Shown here one piece after another: positions 22,726-23,301 of a stretch of 23,301 nucleotides of DNA. The stretch is from contig JAHHTS010000036.1 in assembly GCA_020024475.1 (NCBI GenBank), positions 1 through 23,301 on the forward strand. The letters run 5' to 3'. This DNA is from Oscillospiraceae bacterium (lineage in GTDB: Bacteria; Bacillota; Clostridia; Oscillospirales; Ruminococcaceae). Position 1 is the stretch's first letter. Each line of letters begins with the position of its first letter. Below the pieces are notes generated by a model that had not been told where the DNA came from, searched no databases, and saw only the letters and a program-made list of their open reading frames with translations. Made by a program: the position numbers and the translations under genes.

Positions 22726-23301
22726 ATGAAAAAAGCTATAGGCTTGTTAATCACAGCAGCACTTTTAGTAAGTTTAGTAGCTTGTGGTGGCGAAGAAAAT
22801 CCAAACAGCCAAAGCTCAAGCAATTCTACATCATCACAAATAGAAAGTGTTTCTGAAAGTAATATCAATAGTGATGTAAAAACAAATTCCGATAAAACAT
22901 CTGATAAAAAAGAAGATAAAGAAACATCTTCAAAAGGTAGTAAAGCAAATAAAGCAGACACAACAGCAAACAAAGGTGAAGAGAAACCAGTAGTGGTTCC
23001 AGAAGTAAAGCCAGAAAAACCGGCAGAACCTCAGAAACCAGCTCCTACACCAAAACCAGCAGAACCTGCTCCTGAGAAGCCCGTAACTCCTCCGGCACCT
23101 CCGGCACCTGTAGAGCCTGCACCGGTTCCTCCTGCACCTGCACCTACTACTCCTCCGGCTCCTCCGGCTCCTCCGGCTCCTCCGGCTCCTGCACCGGATG
23201 AGGGTTGGCACGCTGAAATCGGCAAGCCTATGGATAATGACGCACACATGACCACTGACCCGAATGAAACGGGTAGTATGGATGGTGGTAGTATGGTTGA
23301 G
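22726..23301 (+). CDS. proline-rich lipoprotein, 3' end beyond the window
   Basis: The frame is open from the ATG at 22726 to the right edge (192 codons), so the gene is partial. Residues 1-19 form a lipoprotein signal, MKKAIGLLITAALLVSLVA, with lipobox LVAC (17-20), so Cys20 should be lipidated and the protein tethered outside the membrane. Residues 25-85 are a Ser/Asn/Lys/Asp-rich linker. Residues 86-154 are Pro/Ala/Glu-rich with repeated KPAEP and PPA units, including four tandem 9-base units at 23152-23187. After residue 155 the sequence becomes EGWHAEIGKPMDNDAHM and then Asp/Gly/Met-rich, possibly the start of a folded domain. I do not recognise that part. The Pro tract probably spans the cell wall. 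From about 23000 the DNA is clearly richer in G+C than its neighbours, due to Pro/Ala codons such as CCG and CCT. Confidence 0.85.
   Translation, partial: MKKAIGLLITAALLVSLVACGGEENPNSQSSSNSTSSQIESVSESNINSDVKTNSDKTSDKKEDKETSSKGSKANKADTTANKGEEKPVVVPEVKPEKPAEPQKPAPTPKPAEPAPEKPVTPPAPPAPVEPAPVPPAPAPTTPPAPPAPPAPPAPAPDEGWHAEIGKPMDNDAHMTTDPNETGSMDGGSMVE
23152..23187 (+). repeat. tandem 9-base repeat in the lipoprotein gene
   Basis: Four identical copies of CCTCCGGCT encode Pro-Pro-Ala. Two related CCTCCGGCA units lie at about 23089-23106. Such exact short repeats can slip, changing spacer length by three residues without a frameshift. Confidence 0.85.

Noticed and set aside
22930..23255. Arg/Cys-rich and Gly/Ala-rich minus-strand frames (collagen-like appearance)
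   Set aside because: They are the complement of the Pro/Ala repeat in the lipoprotein gene, which has a lipobox, promoter and ribosome binding site.
1..23301. CRISPR arrays, tRNA or rRNA genes, riboswitches, phage genes
   Set aside because: No spaced direct repeats, cloverleaf sequences, conserved rRNA segments, recognised riboswitch cores or phage proteins were seen by eye.

Overview
The window is low-GC DNA (roughly one third G+C by eye) from a Gram-positive anaerobe, most likely class Clostridia. Support comes from AGGAGG-type ribosome binding sites before nearly every gene, near-consensus sigma-A promoters with 17-base spacers, a SpoIID-type sporulation protein, and a zapA / U32 peptidase / DUF4321 / maf neighbourhood familiar from Clostridia. 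Oscillospirales/Ruminococcaceae is my best guess at order level, but it is an inference. No rRNA, tRNA, CRISPR array or complete mobile element was seen.

Layout. 1-60: a possible end of an IS3-like element. 93-2395 (minus): an M20 amidohydrolase and a SpoIID-like protein. 2530-3663 (plus): an unrecognised membrane protein with about eight TM segments. 3708-4739 (minus): a soluble histidine-kinase-like protein lacking the usual phospho-accepting His. 5078-6100 (plus): gap (GAPDH). 6202-7872 (plus): a B12-binding radical SAM protein. 7962-9277 (plus): a FabT-like MarR regulator plus a DegV/FakB fatty-acid-binding protein. 9428-10214 (minus): a decayed PadR-DUF2812 gene pair. 10374-13935 (minus): pgk-tpiA-gpmI. 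14182-14862 (plus): an M15-like peptidase with a peptidoglycan-binding domain. 14906-19115 (minus): glgP and a GH13 amylase/neopullulanase. 19335-22616 (plus): zapA, U32 peptidase, DUF4321 and maf. 22726 to the right edge (plus): the start of a proline-rich lipoprotein.

The window is dominated by central carbon metabolism. Glycogen/maltodextrin breakdown (glgP plus GH13) feeds lower glycolysis (gap, pgk, tpiA, gpmI; no enolase here). The most interesting layer is regulatory. Rex-like palindromes sit at the start site of both the gap promoter and an upstream pgk promoter, suggesting joint NADH/NAD+ control of the two steps around 1,3-bisphosphoglycerate. Two inverted copies of a FabT-type operator flank the MarR-degV promoter, suggesting an autoregulated exogenous-fatty-acid module. 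A perfect 10-bp inverted repeat covers the predicted start site of the glgP promoter. I do not see a wholly new multi-gene system. The best leads are these operators, the His-less kinase, the decayed PadR-DUF2812 pair and the unknown membrane protein.
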